In this document: one piece after another, positions 12,401 through 23,879 of the stretch | How positions within the stretch are numbered: position 1 is the first letter of the stretch | How the letters are laid out: the number at the start of each line of letters is the position of its first letter | NCBI GenBank assembly: GCA_014058105.1 | Contig: JACGCM010001166.1 | Location: 744,001 to 808,000 of the forward strand | DNA from: Kingdonia uniflora | Lineage: Eukaryota; Streptophyta; Magnoliopsida; Ranunculales; Circaeasteraceae | Reading direction: 5' to 3' | Length of the DNA stretch: 64,000 nt | Program-made: the position numbers and the translations under genes | The notes under the pieces: model-generated | What the model was told of the DNA's origin: nothing | Database searches by the model: none | Seen by the model: only the letters and a program-made list of their open reading frames with translations

Positions 12401-12565
12401 CCTGGTATTGTTACCAAACTAAGATTTTGCAGTAGGTGTCAAAAAAATAAGCTTCTTCCAATCCCATCCGACAACAATACACATCCGACAATGGCACCAT
12501 CTTTTATAATGAGCACTAAGTCACCTGTCATCCCAGATGAAGATGTTACAATCAGTTTACACTGA
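9412..12565 (+). pseudogene. MURA-type transposase gene of MULE A, broken
   Basis: Exons by splice signals: 9412-10267, 10361-10877, 11042-11682 and 11839-12565. In order: a PB1-like N-terminal domain (VQLYTIVHFGG, YVGG); a linker of SNEP repeats; a MuDR DNA-binding domain with a Cys/His set (CNCHKCSWRIYA ... CSVHTC); the MULE DDE core with D in VIVIDRTFLKG, D in VISDRNP and E in NHVESWNN; a SWIM-type zinc finger (CSCRWW, then YEYG where C has CEHG); and a damaged zinc knuckle. Damage: in-frame TAG just after the second exon starts, TAG where W is expected near 10735, a one-base frameshift near 11560, loss of the acceptor AG at 11837-11838 (AA here, AG in B), and frameshifts near 12085 and 12377. 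It cannot make a working transposase but is clearly MULE superfamily. Confidence 0.85.
9952..10245 (+). repeat. Degenerate tandem peptide repeat (NVPxSNEP) in the MURA linker
   Basis: Units of about 11-16 codons ending in SNEP or SNEH repeat about nine times with alternating NVP, NVH and NIH starts. The same array occurs in B (37600-37890) and, shortened, in C (54800-55040), so it belongs to the transposase linker. Copy number differs between elements. Confidence 0.75.
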
Positions 12566-13199
12566 TAATTTTGGGTACTCTATGTATCATTTGTTTGTAT
12601 GATCTTTATCAACAGTGTTGTGAAAATTCATTATTTGTCTAAATGTAACTGCCATTTGTTAAAAAAGAATTTCTCATTTGTCTCTTTCTATTGTATAAAT
12701 ATTTAGTACCGAACTGTCATTTGTGCACAATGAATTTCTCATTTGTTTGTTTGTATGATATCATTGTTTGCTTCTAAAGTATCATTTGTGGAAGAATACT
12801 TTCTCAATTGTTTATTTCCATGATATAATTGTTTGCCTCTAAAGTGTCATTTATGCACGAAGACTTTCTTATTTGTTTGTTTCCATGATATCATTATTTT
12901 CTTCAGAACTGTCATTTGTTGGTTTCTATTATATCATTGCGCGCCAAGAATTTTTTATTGTCTGCTGAATTTTTATCTTTTGTTTTGTTAAGTTCATCAT
13001 TAAACTTGTCCCCCCTTATATCATCATTATTTTCTTACAAAACTGTAATTATTTTGTTTACCACATATCAAACGGAAACCACTACTTAACAACAAAAGGC
13101 AAACGAAATAACACCAAACAAAACATATTTTCATTCATGCAAAGGCAAAGTACTAGTTACCACAAAAAATGAATAAACGAAACATCAAAAAAACAAAGT
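12566..13199. other. Gene-free spacer of MULE A with plus-polarity TCATTTGT motifs
   Basis: The spacer downstream of the MURA gene contains repeated TCATTTGT and CTCATTTGTTTGT motifs to about 12960. Then an AC-rich stretch leads into the 3' end of the coiled-coil ORF on the other strand. I see no gene. Confidence 0.6.
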
Positions 13200-13601
13200 T
13201 TACAACTTCTGATCACATTCTGCGCATTCCAGATTGCGTTCCAAAGCCTGGATCTTCTGCTCGAGACAACTAATCTTAGAAGCCGACTCTTCCCACAGTT
13301 TCTTGTGCTCATCCCGGTCCAACTTTACGACTCAGAGCTGATCTTCCAAGAAGCGTATATGGAACTTAAACTCTTCAAAATGCTGATCTCTCTTTACTAT
13401 AACTTGATACAGTTCATCCCAGATTACATTGAACGCTCCTAATTTCTCTTTGAAGTCTTTGTAATGCTCTTTCAACATTTGTGCCTTCTTGCCGGAGACA
13501 TCCTTCCCCATTAGGCATAGTCTATTCAGTTTGTAGAAACGTTGGTCATGCTGATCTTCCTGCATCCCTACCAACTCAAACCTATCGTATGGAGTGTTCA
13601 A
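13200..13601 (-). pseudogene. Coiled-coil ORF of MULE A, one stop
   Basis: Minus-strand ORF starting MNTPYDRFELVG with 89 open codons, then TGA where B and C have TGC or similar, then an open tail to TAA at 13200-13202 (LDRDEHKKLWEES, ALERNLECAECD). Lys/Glu/Leu-rich composition and heptad-like spacing suggest a coiled coil. It is homologous to two tandem ORFs in B and two in C. The usual start (MSHSTRVSH in B) is lost; the ORF is joined instead to minisatellite DNA through TTTTGTAG. Function unknown, no family recognised. Confidence 0.6.
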
Positions 13602-13616
13602 AGAGACATGACTAAC

Positions 13617-14260
13617 TCGAGTGTTCTACAAAACAAATAATATATAGCGAATGATATATCATAGATAACAAATGACAAATCTCTGATAATAAATGCCAAA
13701 TAATATACAACGAATGATATATCATAAATAACAATTGGCAAATCTCTGATAACAAATGCCAAATCATATATAACAAATGATATATCTCCGATAACAAATG
13801 GCAAATCATATATAACAAATGAAAAATCTAGTATAACAAATGAATAATCGTGTTTTTAAGAACACATGTTGTCTACTTATAAACAATCACAATTTATTTG
13901 AACCAAATCAACCATTCACTTACATTAAATGCTGTATATCTACAAAACAAATAATATATAACGAATGATATATCATAGATAACAAATGACAAATATCTGA
14001 TAACAAATGCCAAATAATATACAACGAATAATATATCATAAATAACGAATGACAAATCTCTAATAACAAATGCCAAATCATATATAACAAATGACAAATC
14101 TATGATAACAAATGCCAAATCATACATAAGAAATGAAAAATTAATAATAATCCAACTATACATACTAGCCATTCTAACAAATATGTAGTATACGAATGAC
14201 AAAGAAGATATAACAAATGAGAAAGATTATATAAATGAATGATATTACTTGTTTATAACT
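13617..14260. repeat. Minisatellite array of ACAAATGACAAATC-type units (MULE A)
   Basis: Near-tandem, variable units of about 20 bp built on ATAACAAATGACAAATCAT, arranged as two or more higher-order copies (13625-13830 and 13945-14120 are similar in order). On the KI-sense (minus) strand this reads TCATTTGT. Open frames here (such as FVIYDLAFVIRDL) arise from the repeat and are not genes. Confidence 0.85.
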
Positions 14261-15779
14261 TTACAAAATTATAGAAATTATATATTACAACAAAATGGAT
14301 GTCAAAGTTTTTAAATCTTCTTCGGCTCAACTTCCAGCCTCAATATATCATAAGCAATTGTGTAACGATATTCGTTACCGTCTATCAGATCTGGAAATTT
14401 TATTCCCCTTAGGAGGTTATCCATAAAGATAAGCATATAGACCCCGCAGTCATAACAATTTGGTTGTATTGGACATTTCCCAAAATGAGTTGTCCATTTA
14501 GAGTTTAGACCATAATTTTTTACCTCTGAACTAGTAGGTGGACTACTACGATTGGCAAAATCTCTCCATATTAATATTTTTGGGAGGATCGTTGATATCT
14601 GATCTTCAATAAGCTGGTGTCCAGAGATAACTTCTTCTTCCGTATTTTTATAATTTTCACATCCACCATTGAATCGTAGATGTATATTTTTCTTTTCTTA
14701 AAGGACACAACACAATGGACCCTGTGGTTGTCATTGATATTCCAGAGAATGAGTATTAATTTTGAATTAACCACTTTCAAATCTTATCGATAGATGCAAT
14801 TAGAAACTGTACGATCCCATTGCATAGATGTAATTTGTTCTCAAATTGATTTCTTCTTTAATTCCACACCTTCTGGAGAGGATATATTACAAGTCCAGAC
14901 ATTGAAAGCCCTGCCAATATATTGACAGACAAAGACATCTACCAGCACAATCCTTTCTTTATCTGGGCGGGCACGATGTTGTGTGTCAAAATATTGAATT
15001 AAGGCTTTAATGTACACATCAATGACTTGAACATGAAAAGAAAATGACAAATTAGATAACAAAAATGATAAAGTTCAATATTACAAATGACAACAAAGGC
15101 AAAACTAATGATAAAGTGCAAACGAATAAATGACAGACAATTTGAAAACAAATGGTAGAGACTCTTATACAAATGACAGAGGAAAATAAATAAATAATAT
15201 AAATACCTAATTGTCCAACCATTATTTTAGATATAAGGTGTAGAGAGCGTTAATGCAAACAATTTCTTCACCTATCATCATATAGGTACTCCTGTTGTCC
15301 TTCTTAGCTTCAGGAGATAATTCATCTTTCTTCAGTGACCAGACTTGGTCCACCTGGTTTTTCTCATCCTCGGAGATGGGTCTTTGAATAAAAGATTCTA
15401 ATAACGCTTCTGGAAGAAGCTCGTCAAGGTGAGCATGCAATTGGTTAATTCGACAAGCCATTATGAAGGCTCTTTCATTAATTTTATCCTCAGTTAGTGC
15501 ATGCCTCTTCTTTAAGATAACATTCACTTCTGACTCCATTAAAATAAGCTAGAACAAATATGTTGAAATAAGAAAATAAAATATAAATGTGCATATTACA
15601 TGAGATTGAGTAATAAACCAGTTGTTTGGTTTAAAAGTACTTCATACATTGGTCTGGTCAACAACCATTTCTTTTATTACGTGCTCAGGGTCTGGTTTAT
15701 TTTGTGAATTTCTATCATCATCATTCTTACCTTTAACCACCTCCTCTTTATTCTGTTCCACCGACTCTTTACTCTTTTT

Positions 15780-16290
15780 ACTCTATAAATAAATATACTA
15801 CAAATGATAAGAGTGATACAAGATATGAGAAAATAACTAGAAGAAAATGAGAAGTTTCCAGCAAAGAAATGATAAGTTACCTGACTAGCTTCATCAACAT
15901 CTTCCTCTTGGTGGGAGATTACTACATCGGTTTGTGCAACCTCTATAGTCTGTTCTTCGACAGATACAACAGTTATTTTGTCTGCACTAGCCTATAAATA
16001 AATAGACTACAAATGATAAGAGTGATACAAGATATGGGAAAATAAAAGAAGAAAATAATAAATAAGTTACCAGCAAATAATAAATAAGTTACCTGACTAG
16101 CTTCATCTTCAGTTTTTTTAACCTTCAGAGTCTGTTCTACGATAGATACAACAGTCATTTGGTCAGCATTAGCGTGTAAATAAACATACTACAAATGATA
16201 AGAGTGATACAAGATATGGTAAACCACAAAAAGAAAATAAGAAAACAACAATAAATAAATTATAAGTTACCTGATAAGCTTCACCAACAA
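15780..16290 (-). repeat. Tandem mini-exon plus intron units of the KI gene (A)
   Basis: Three successive units, each a short open exon (Thr/Glu/Val-rich; ASQVTY-like end) followed by an intron of about 100 bp. Intron sequence is nearly the same in each: GTAACTTATC..., ATTTTCTTC, TATCTTGTATCACTCTTATC, then TTATTTACAG (minus strand). The same unit is multiplied in B (27870-28330) and C (43870-44165). Confidence 0.75.
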
Positions 16291-19200
16291 TATAATAACC
16301 CAAATTATTATTATTATTATATGATGATTATGGTGATTTGGAGTTTGGTGTTCCACCAGTTCTATGGTTTCTGCTATTGTTGGGCAGATGAAGTGGAGTT
16401 ATGATTCTAGGAGCCTTGGTTGGTCTTTGATAGGGTTATATTTGTTGCTTCGGGTTGTTCCTGTCTTCTGAGGATCTTGGTATTTGGTATGGTTCAAGAG
16501 GATCTCAGAGTGACTTTTTAAAGTTTTTCTAGTTCCTGTTCGAACGAGGTTGATTGTCGTTCGAACGAACCTTCATGTCCCCTGGACATTTGGCCCTTGG
16601 CAATTGTCGTTCGAACGAGTTTCATATTCGTTCGAACGAGTCGACTTGTCTCCTGGAATTTGGCCCAAAACCTCTTAGTCGTTCGATCGACTTTCGTATT
16701 CGTTTGAACAACTTGTCGTAGTATTTATATATCATTCTTCACTCTCTCTTCTCACAATCTTTCTCCCTCACCGACTCGAAAACCCTAACTTCTCAATCCT
16801 TCTCCTCCCTTCAATTCTTCAATCCTTCTCCTTCCTTATTCGAATTGAAGCTTGGGGAATCATCTCCTACTCCCTGATTTTAGTTCTAGAGAGAGAGAGA
16901 GAGAGGGCTGTATTTCCGTCGTCGATTTATCGATTGGACACCGTCCCTTGCCGAGCTCAGCCATCCCTCGTAGGTGAGTAATTTCACGGATCTTCCTTCT
17001 ATTTCGTTGATTAATTTCAGTTTGGTATCCTTTGTGATTGTTGGGTTTGATTATTGGTGTATTGGGGTATGATTGAGTTGTGGGTTGATTGTTGGGCTGA
17101 ATTGGTTGGGTTTTCCTTACAGCTGTTCGGTGGTGGTGATTTGGGTTTGGTGTGATTAGGAGATGAGGTTCAGTTACTAATTTGAGTGTGGCGTTGACTT
17201 GAATTCAATTTCGGCTTAGAATCCCTTGTTGGAATTGTGATTGGGTTCCGGGCCTTGGTAGTGGTTGGTATTGTGGTGTTCGTGTTCTTTTTGTAGCTCA
17301 TTCGAAGTTTCGGAAGTTGATTCGCGGAGCACATTACCGTTGGGTTGCTGATTTGGTATTTTGTCGAGTTGGTCTTTTTGAGCGTGGTTTTATCAGGCGA
17401 GTTTTATCTTCCTTAATAACTAGATCATTATGCTGATTTGTGTGTTATCATAATGCTTAGTTTGTTATGTTTGGAATGTGATCAGGTTAGTATATGATCA
17501 TTGCTTAGGACACCTACGGGTTCTCTGTTTAGTACACTATAGGCATGAGTGGTTAAGGGTTTGATAAGTTAGTAAAAGCCTACGATAATCGTGAGTTAGC
17601 TACTAGATAGAACCTGGTAGGGTATGGTTAGTCATAATAGTTATTCTCAGTTATGGTGGTTGCGACGATTCTGCGTCGTTGTATTATCTACATGGAATTG
17701 TTGGTGGTTCGTTTAGGATACCTAACTTGTATCTTGGCACGAGTGGTTAGGTTTGGCTGTTGTATGGATGTATGGGTGGTTCGTATTCTAGCCACTATTA
17801 ATTTGTATGGTTATTAGAGAGTTAAGATGTAACTCTGTTTTAGGGGATTGTTGACTACTTGTTGGGCACTTGTAGGTTATCCCACGCGTACTAGTCTGTG
17901 TTGACAGCTATGGTACTCAGGCATTTGATGGTATTCATGTTGGTTAGGAGATCTTAAAGACTGATGTTGTTTAGATGTTGTGACGGTTAAGTTACTGTTT
18001 CATCTATGCTTAGATGGTATAACTGAGTCACTGTTTGCATATGTGTTAGGATTGTTTACCATTTTCTTTGGCAGATGGTTATCCTGTGCGTACTGCCGAG
18101 TTGACGGTAGTTGTATTTTAGTCTTTTAGGATCTGTTCTCATCTGGAGGTTCCAATAATTCTTCTTATCTTGATGAGGTCATGATACATAACAAAACTCT
18201 ACATCGGCTGATCCTCGATAGGACCTAGGATTCCTACATTGGGTTGAAATAAGTAGGTGAAGTTCTGGCTGGGCACTATCATATCTATTACCCTTCGGGA
18301 GTGTGGGATGATATGGGAAAGTTTTCTTAGGTACCAGTCTTATCCTCCGTGAGGTTGAAATACCTTGGAATTATAAACACTATTTCAGACCCTGGCTCCG
18401 GCGTGTAAAATCTTTTAGCGTGGTCGAGCTCGTAACACAATCGTACCCATTGTATCCAACTAAGATGTCTTTAAGGTAATCCTTCTCTATCGATTCTTCA
18501 TCTTTAATCATCAGGTTTTAAGGCTTTAGAATCATCTCATCATATCATCAAACATTTGGGATAATTATGGGATTATCCCATTTCACCATTTCATCATCTC
18601 ATCATATCATATCATAGCATATCATACCATATCACATCAAAATATATCATAGTACTTCTGCATATTTTCAACTCATCTTCTCTTAGAAATCCTGTATCTT
18701 TAACATTTCTTATCTTCTTCATCCTCTTCCTCTCCTTTGTAGAATCAGTTTGTTAGTGTGGTTGTTTAGCCTGATTGGGTTAGAGGGGTGCGTGGTTTGC
18801 TTACTCTTGTATGTTATTGCTTTTTGAGATCAGATGGTTAGCAGGTTGCAGTTCCTTATGAGTTTCATATTAGCTTTTGAGGATATTGTTGGTGCTTAGT
18901 CTCTATGGATGTAGATGTTTATGGGTTATTTTATCTATTAGTTTAGTGGTTGCGCGTAGCACTGTAGACTTCAACAGTGTTTAAAGTGTAGTTTATAGTA
19001 TTATTATTACCCTTGGCCTCTGGCTTGTTGCTGATAGATTTATTAGGGTTATTGTGCTTTTCTATTAGATATTCGTGGCAGACTTGGTATATATTATTTT
19101 TATTATTATCAAAACATTATATCCTATTTTCATATTATTCATCTCATTGGTTGGTATAATTGTTTAGCTTATTTGGGGAGTTAGTGAGCCGTGGTTTGCT

Positions 19201-19520
19201 CACTCTCGCATAACAACATTTCAGGTTGTGGTTGAGGTGATCCTGTTGCAAAGTAAGCTGGAGGCTTGTTTTTCTACATTTGTTTTGGATCTCGGTTTGG
19301 TTTGTATTCTTCCGATTATTGTATATCTTTCTGTATAGATATTGTTATATTTATCTTCCGCTGTTATATTATTCTTTTTCTCTGTGCTGTGCTCTCATAG
19401 ATGACTGGGCCTAAATTTGTCTATGGCTAGGTTATCTGTGGGGTACGGGTTGGCCGACGTTACACCTCAGGATTCACATTCTTAATAGTTTATTAAGAAG
19501 CCGATTTTGGGGATGTGACA
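16291..19520 (+). repeat. Left LTR (3.2 kb) with TATA box and spliced leader signals
   Basis: U3 is about 430 bp, with a TATA-like TTTATATATC near 16724. Then comes a pyrimidine-rich leader (CTCTCTCTTCTC) with a GA tract near 16890 and a donor-like GTAGGTGAGTAA near 16970. A run of degenerate TCATATCATATCA lies at 18536-18655. The rest is non-coding. Confidence 0.82.
16530..16715 (+). repeat. Palindrome cluster TCGTTCGAACGA in LTR U3
   Basis: Six or so copies or variants of the perfect palindrome TCGTTCGAACGA lie upstream of the TATA box, some separated by about 20 bp. The right LTR (20350-20550) has the same set plus one extra unit (GAGTTTCATATTCG followed by the palindrome). They could be binding sites for a dimeric factor or dense CG methylation targets. 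Confidence 0.7.
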
Positions 19521-20103
19521 GATTGGTATCAGAGCTCTAGTTAACTCCGGTCTCGGTTCCTGCACTCATAGGTTGAGTAATTCTTAGAGTGAGTTAGGAT
19601 GATTCCTTGGTGTCCTGTGTCCTTTTCGGATATTTGGTTTAGAGTTGATCTCTTGAGACCTTGTGCGTGTTGGATCTGTGTAGATTCTTATTGTGTTAGG
19701 ACTTGATTGTTCCTCTTTAGGTTTGAGATCTTAAAGCTTCAGGTTGAATCTTGTTTGCTTGGTGGTTAGTGTTCTTAATGAATATAGGGCCTTTCTCTTT
19801 TAACCTAGTGGATGTAGTTCTGGGTTGGGTACCGTAGGTCAGCACCATGCTGGTGGTGAGCTGTATGTTGGGAAGGTGATCTAGTTGGTGGCTTCTAGAG
19901 TTGGTTGATTTCCCCGTTTAGTTTTGGCCTCAGGTTTTGATTATGGTTTATGATTTTTCACTATTCGGATCCCCGTTGCAGTGGTTTTGACATGTAATCC
20001 AGTGGGGCGATCCACTTATGGAGTTTTGGGTATCTTCCCCGTTTGTGGTATGTTTGAGGTAGGTGTTAAATTTTGGAATGAAATTCTTTTAAGGAGGGTA
20101 GAA

Positions 20104-20576
20104 TGTAATGACCCAGATTTTTTTTGTTATTATATGATGATTATGGTGATTTAGAGTTTGGTGTTCCACCAGTTCTATGGATTCTGCTGTTATTGGGTAG
20201 AGGAGGTAGAGTTATGATTCTAAGAGCCGTGGTTGGTCTCTGATAGGGTTGTGTTTGTTGCTTCGAGTTGTTCATGTCTTATGAGAATCTTTGTGTCTGG
20301 TGTGGTTCAGGAGGACTCAGAGTAACTTTTTAGAGTTTTTCCAGTTCCTGTTCGAACGAGGTTGATTGTCGTTTGAACGAACCTTCATGTCCCCTGGACG
20401 TTTGGCCCTTGGCAATTGTCATTCGAACGAGTTTCATATTCGTTTGAACGAGTTTCATATTCGTTCGAACGAGTCGACTTGTCTCCTGGAATTTGGCCCA
20501 AGACCTCTTTGTCGTTCGAACGACTTTCGTATCCGTTCGAACGACTTGTCGTAGTGTTTATATATCATTCTTCACT
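20104..20576 (+). repeat. Right LTR, 3'-truncated after the TATA box
   Basis: It aligns with 16291 onward of the left LTR down to CATTCTTCACT, then switches directly to MULE KI sequence. U3 with TATA is present; R and U5 are absent. The promoter points into the antisense strand of the KI 5' half. Confidence 0.85.
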
Positions 20577-22122
20577 TTCGTTCCAATATTTTACCATGGT
20601 TATGCAATATTTTGCCATGCTCCTCCAACTGGGAGTATACCCTAACCATTATAGCTCCAATCTTAGTGGCAGAAGAACTGCTACCTATTGAAGGTGCACC
20701 AACTACAGGTACAACTTCTGCAGGTGCACCGACTGTAAGTGCACCGATTGCAGGTGTAACGCTGATTGTAGGTGCTTCGATTTGACTTCTCTGAAATATT
20801 CAAACAGATGACGTTGACAAAGGGCAACTTAGAAATGACAGAAAATACTCTAACAATGATAATAAGCATACAAAAAATGATAAAAAAAGACTTCATAATG
20901 ATAGAAAAATCAAACAAATGACGAGAACAGAATAAGAAATGCCAAATCTAAACAAATACAATGATGCGAAACTTAAATTAAATGACAAGGAAGCAATAAA
21001 ATGAATCAATCATACAAAGAATGGAAGATTACCATGGCCTCTTGTACAAGACCTTTCTGCATGTCAGTCTTAGACGGCTTCATAGCTATTACAAGCAATT
21101 TGGGGTTAGCAAAAAAATTTTAATCGTCACAATTTGGCGACGCTTAAAGGATGTCATCCTCCATCCTTATAGCTTAGGGAACTAATGTATGGATTCCTCA
21201 ATTCTTGGAAACTTTAGGCTAGGAATAGAAAGGAAAGTCCATATCATCAACACCCAGGTACATCCTTACAGTGATAAAGCTTTATCAGATTTTTTACCCG
21301 CGACCGATCGATAATGGGCAGACTCCGCTATTTAACTCCACAAGAAATTATAGACTTGCTCACCCCCGAGGAATCTGCTGAACTGATCTAGATCATCCAC
21401 CAGATCACATACTTTACCCAAACGTTTTTCTCCCTGTTCGAGAGGAGAAAATATATTATAATTTTTAACAAATTTAATCGAAGAACGTCTTCTATAAAAC
21501 GAAATAACACAATGTAATGATAAGAACCTTAGAATATAATGAGCCAATAATAACAAATATAATACAAATATTGGAGGGGTAAGAAATACAATGAAGAACA
21601 ATGATAAAGAAAACAAAACGAATGACAAATTAGAGTCTTGCCCTGATGTCTTTCCAATTTTACATGTTTTAAAGCATCATAAATATCTTTCAACCCATAT
21701 ATATTCTTCTTCTTGGGAAATCACCTCATTCTAAAATTCGTCATATGCTCAGGATCAACAAATAAGAACTCATTTGTAATAGGAAAGACAAGTAGCCCTA
21801 AATTCAGGCAAACATGAATGGGTTTCATCTGAATTATCGTCTTTCCAAATTGGAACTTCATATCACCGAGATGATGATCGAATATTTCCTCAAAAAACGT
21901 CGACATCGTCGTTATTGGGTCAATCAATAGTAAGGGTGTAAAGCATGTGGCACGAAGAACACCCTTCTCCTTTTCAGACAGAGCTGCAAATATTTTGTGA
22001 AGTCCCAAACCTGCACACCGAAAGGTATAATTTTTAGCATTCGAGGTGCCCTTCTTCGCTCCACCCTCCTGTGTTTGGTTATCCTCGTCAATTTGTTCAT
22101 TCACTTCTTTAGCAGACTTCAT

Positions 22123-23604
22123 TGCGGAAGAAGAAGAAAAAATAGACTTTGATCAAACACCTGGTAGGAAGTAGTCACACAAATGATTTTCCATTGATAT
22201 AGCACTGAAATTACACACACACACACGATGGGTAGAATCACAACGATTTTGAGAAAATAATTTGTGCGACCGGGACAGTTTTTACGGTTGTCAATCGCAT
22301 ACACGATTTGTAGAAATGGGATATTTTTTTTATAGTTTTTGCGGTCTTTGCAGTGGTTGGGTAAGAAGAAAGTGTTTGAGGAATGGGGATGGTTTTTGGC
22401 GCCAAAAGGCAGACGAACTTGTGTGAATCGTACGTGTTACCTAAGCTTAAAAAGCAGTAAACAAATGCCAAATAATATAACTGATGGTGACAGAGTCTGC
22501 ATGAGCCAATATAGCTGATGTTTAAATGCATGACATATTGGTTTTAACAAATGAATGTAATGGTGACAGGGTCTGCCTTACACGTCTCGAAATAGTAGTG
22601 ACACGTATTGATCGAGGAACGATTAAAATTGAATACGTGGCGTGATAATAATATTTTTAAATAATTTAATAATATTATTATTATTAATTATGAAGTAACA
22701 TTCGAACTAGTAGAGCCTACGGCCTTACCTGTTGCCTTACCTATGGAGCCTACGGCCTAGAAACTTACTTTAATATTCAAGCAGTTGATATTTTCGGAAC
22801 AAATGGCAAAATTGTATAAAATAAATGACAAAGAAGACTGAACAAATCTGAAAGTTATATAACACAAATAATAACAAGCTGCTACTAAATGACATATATG
22901 TCTGAAAGAATGCCAGAGTTGAACTAAATAAATGACATATTTTGGTTTGCAGCAGCCACGTAGACGATTTGCCATCGTTTGTTCTACGAGTTAAGTAGAG
23001 TAGAGTACCATCTATAGGAGTTACGAGTACCATCATTTCCTCCATGCCCAAGGAGTAGAGTACCAATCTTTAATTAAATACTTAGTAGGCAGTAGTCACA
23101 CAGACGGTTTGTGACAAATAATCAGTACGGTTTTTTATGGTTGAGTAAGAAGAAGAAACTATTTGATGAATCGGGATCGCTTTTGGCTCCAAAAACCAGA
23201 CGAACTCCTGTGAACCGCAGGTGATACCTAACCATAAACGATGAGAAATAGTAACAGAATTGGTGAAAGAGTCTGCCTTCTTATAAATAATAAATCTGTT
23301 CAAAGGTAGGACAAAATGTACTATAAATAACAAGTAGTTTTTGAGATGGTGGCAATGTCAACCTTCCTCGTACTCGTGGCTTGATATAATAGTTTTAAAT
23401 AAGTTAAAGAATTTTTTATAATTTTTTATTACGCCGGATGTGACATTTGTACTTGTGGACCCCAAAAATAGGTGGTTGTCTGCTGTAATATTACAACTTT
23501 AGTAAGGGCAAATATGGTTTTTCCTCTTGCCATTATCGATTTTAAAATTTATTGTTCCCTGGGTCTGATTTTGTAAAGATGGCAAAAACTAATATTTATT
23601 CTCT
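22123..23604 (-). other. KI-side terminal region of MULE A
   Basis: 5' leader and terminal sequence of the KI gene of A, nearly the mirror image of 23605-25082 in B. It contains two related blocks (22130-22560 and 23070-23400) sharing GACGAACT(C/T)(C/G)TGTGAA(C/T)CG and TGGCGCCAAAA-type sequence, an (AC)n tract at 22214-22227, and minus-strand TCATTTGT motifs. No coding potential beyond short frames. Confidence 0.6.
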
Positions 23605-23660
23605 TAATTTATGATAATAATAAATAGTACTTTTTGCCATCTTTACAAATCAGACCAAGG
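23565..23660. repeat. Head-to-head junction of MULE A and B terminal repeats
   Basis: GATTTTGTAAAGATGGCAAA (23570-23589, right end of A) and its inverted partner TTTTTGCCATCTTTACAAAT (23631-23650, left end of B) face each other across an AT-rich centre. The terminal repeats of A and B nearly overlap near 23600-23615, leaving no clear spacer or target duplication. Confidence 0.8.
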
Positions 23661-23879
23661 GAACAGTAAATTTCAAAATCGATACGGGCAAGAGGAAAAA
23701 CTAGATTTGCCCCTACTAAAGTTGTAATATTACAGCTGACAACCACCTATTTTTGGATTCCACAAGTTCGAATGCCACATCCAAAATAATAAAAAATTGT
23801 AAAAAATTCTTTAAATCATTTAAAACTATTATATCAAGCCACGTATACGTGGAAGGCTGACATTATGACTATCTCATAA

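Larger units (their letters stand above)
16291..20576 (+). mobile_element. Large-LTR, non-coding retroelement inside the KI gene of A
   Basis: The left LTR (16291-19520, 3230 bp) starts TATAATAACCC, where the right LTR has TGTAATGACCC, and ends TGTGACA. A tRNA-Met-type primer-binding site follows (TTGGTATCAGAGCTCTAG, from 19523). The interior is only 583 bp, non-coding, and ends in a purine tract (AAGGAGGGTAGAA) before the right LTR (20104-20576). No open frame above 60 codons lies in the first 4 kb. This fits a LARD-like element dependent on other elements. The right LTR stops about 10 bp after its TATA box and runs straight into MULE sequence, so part of the element and part of the MULE were deleted together. 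Confidence 0.88.
14311..22122 (-). pseudogene. Ulp1-like (C48 cysteine protease) KI gene of MULE A, split by an LTR element
   Basis: Starts MKSAKEVNEQIDEDNQ at 22122. The N-terminal part (22122-21721, then exons near 21630-21030) has LLLIDPITTMST, KPIHVCLNLGL and a region like the DUF1985-type domains that precede Ulp1 in plant transposon proteins. A Pro/Ala/Thr-rich linker follows (20690-20780). The C-terminal part has a helical segment (15539-15222) and the Ulp1 core with His in DNHRV (near 14732), Asp in IYDSM and Cys in YDCGVY (14446-14448), ending EVEPKKI at TAA 14311-14313. Ulp1 enzymes cleave SUMO or similar modifiers; the role in MULEs is unknown. The gene is cut by a retroelement (16291-20576) with loss of about 1.2 kb that B still has, and the Ulp1 core carries frame breaks. 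Confidence 0.8.
8401..23610 (+). mobile_element. Ulp1-carrying Mutator-like element A
   Basis: About 15.2 kb bounded by short terminal inverted repeats. The left end (8401-8447) and the reverse complement of the right end share a core reading AATAAATA, C or T, then TAGTTTTTG, one variable base, CATCTTTACAAAATC. Inside are a MURA-type transposase gene on plus (9412-12565), a coiled-coil ORF (13601-13200) and a Ulp1-like gene (22122-14311), the last two on minus. The transposase and Ulp1 genes converge, like the two genes of maize MuDR. This is the layout of plant Ulp1 MULEs (Kaonashi type). Relative to B and C it is inverted and lacks most of the middle cargo. It is interrupted by a large-LTR element (16291-20576). 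I could not find a convincing 9-bp target duplication. Confidence 0.85.

Noticed and set aside
13612..14202. Overlapping frames encoding repeated ICHLLSEIYHLLYM/FVIYDLAFVIRDL-type peptides
   Set aside because: They are translations of the ACAAATGACAAATC minisatellite, open in two frames at once; no start context or conservation outside the array.
20366..20691. Frames with repeated SFERVSYSFERV peptide
   Set aside because: Translation of the TCGTTCGAACGA palindrome array in the LTR; not a gene.
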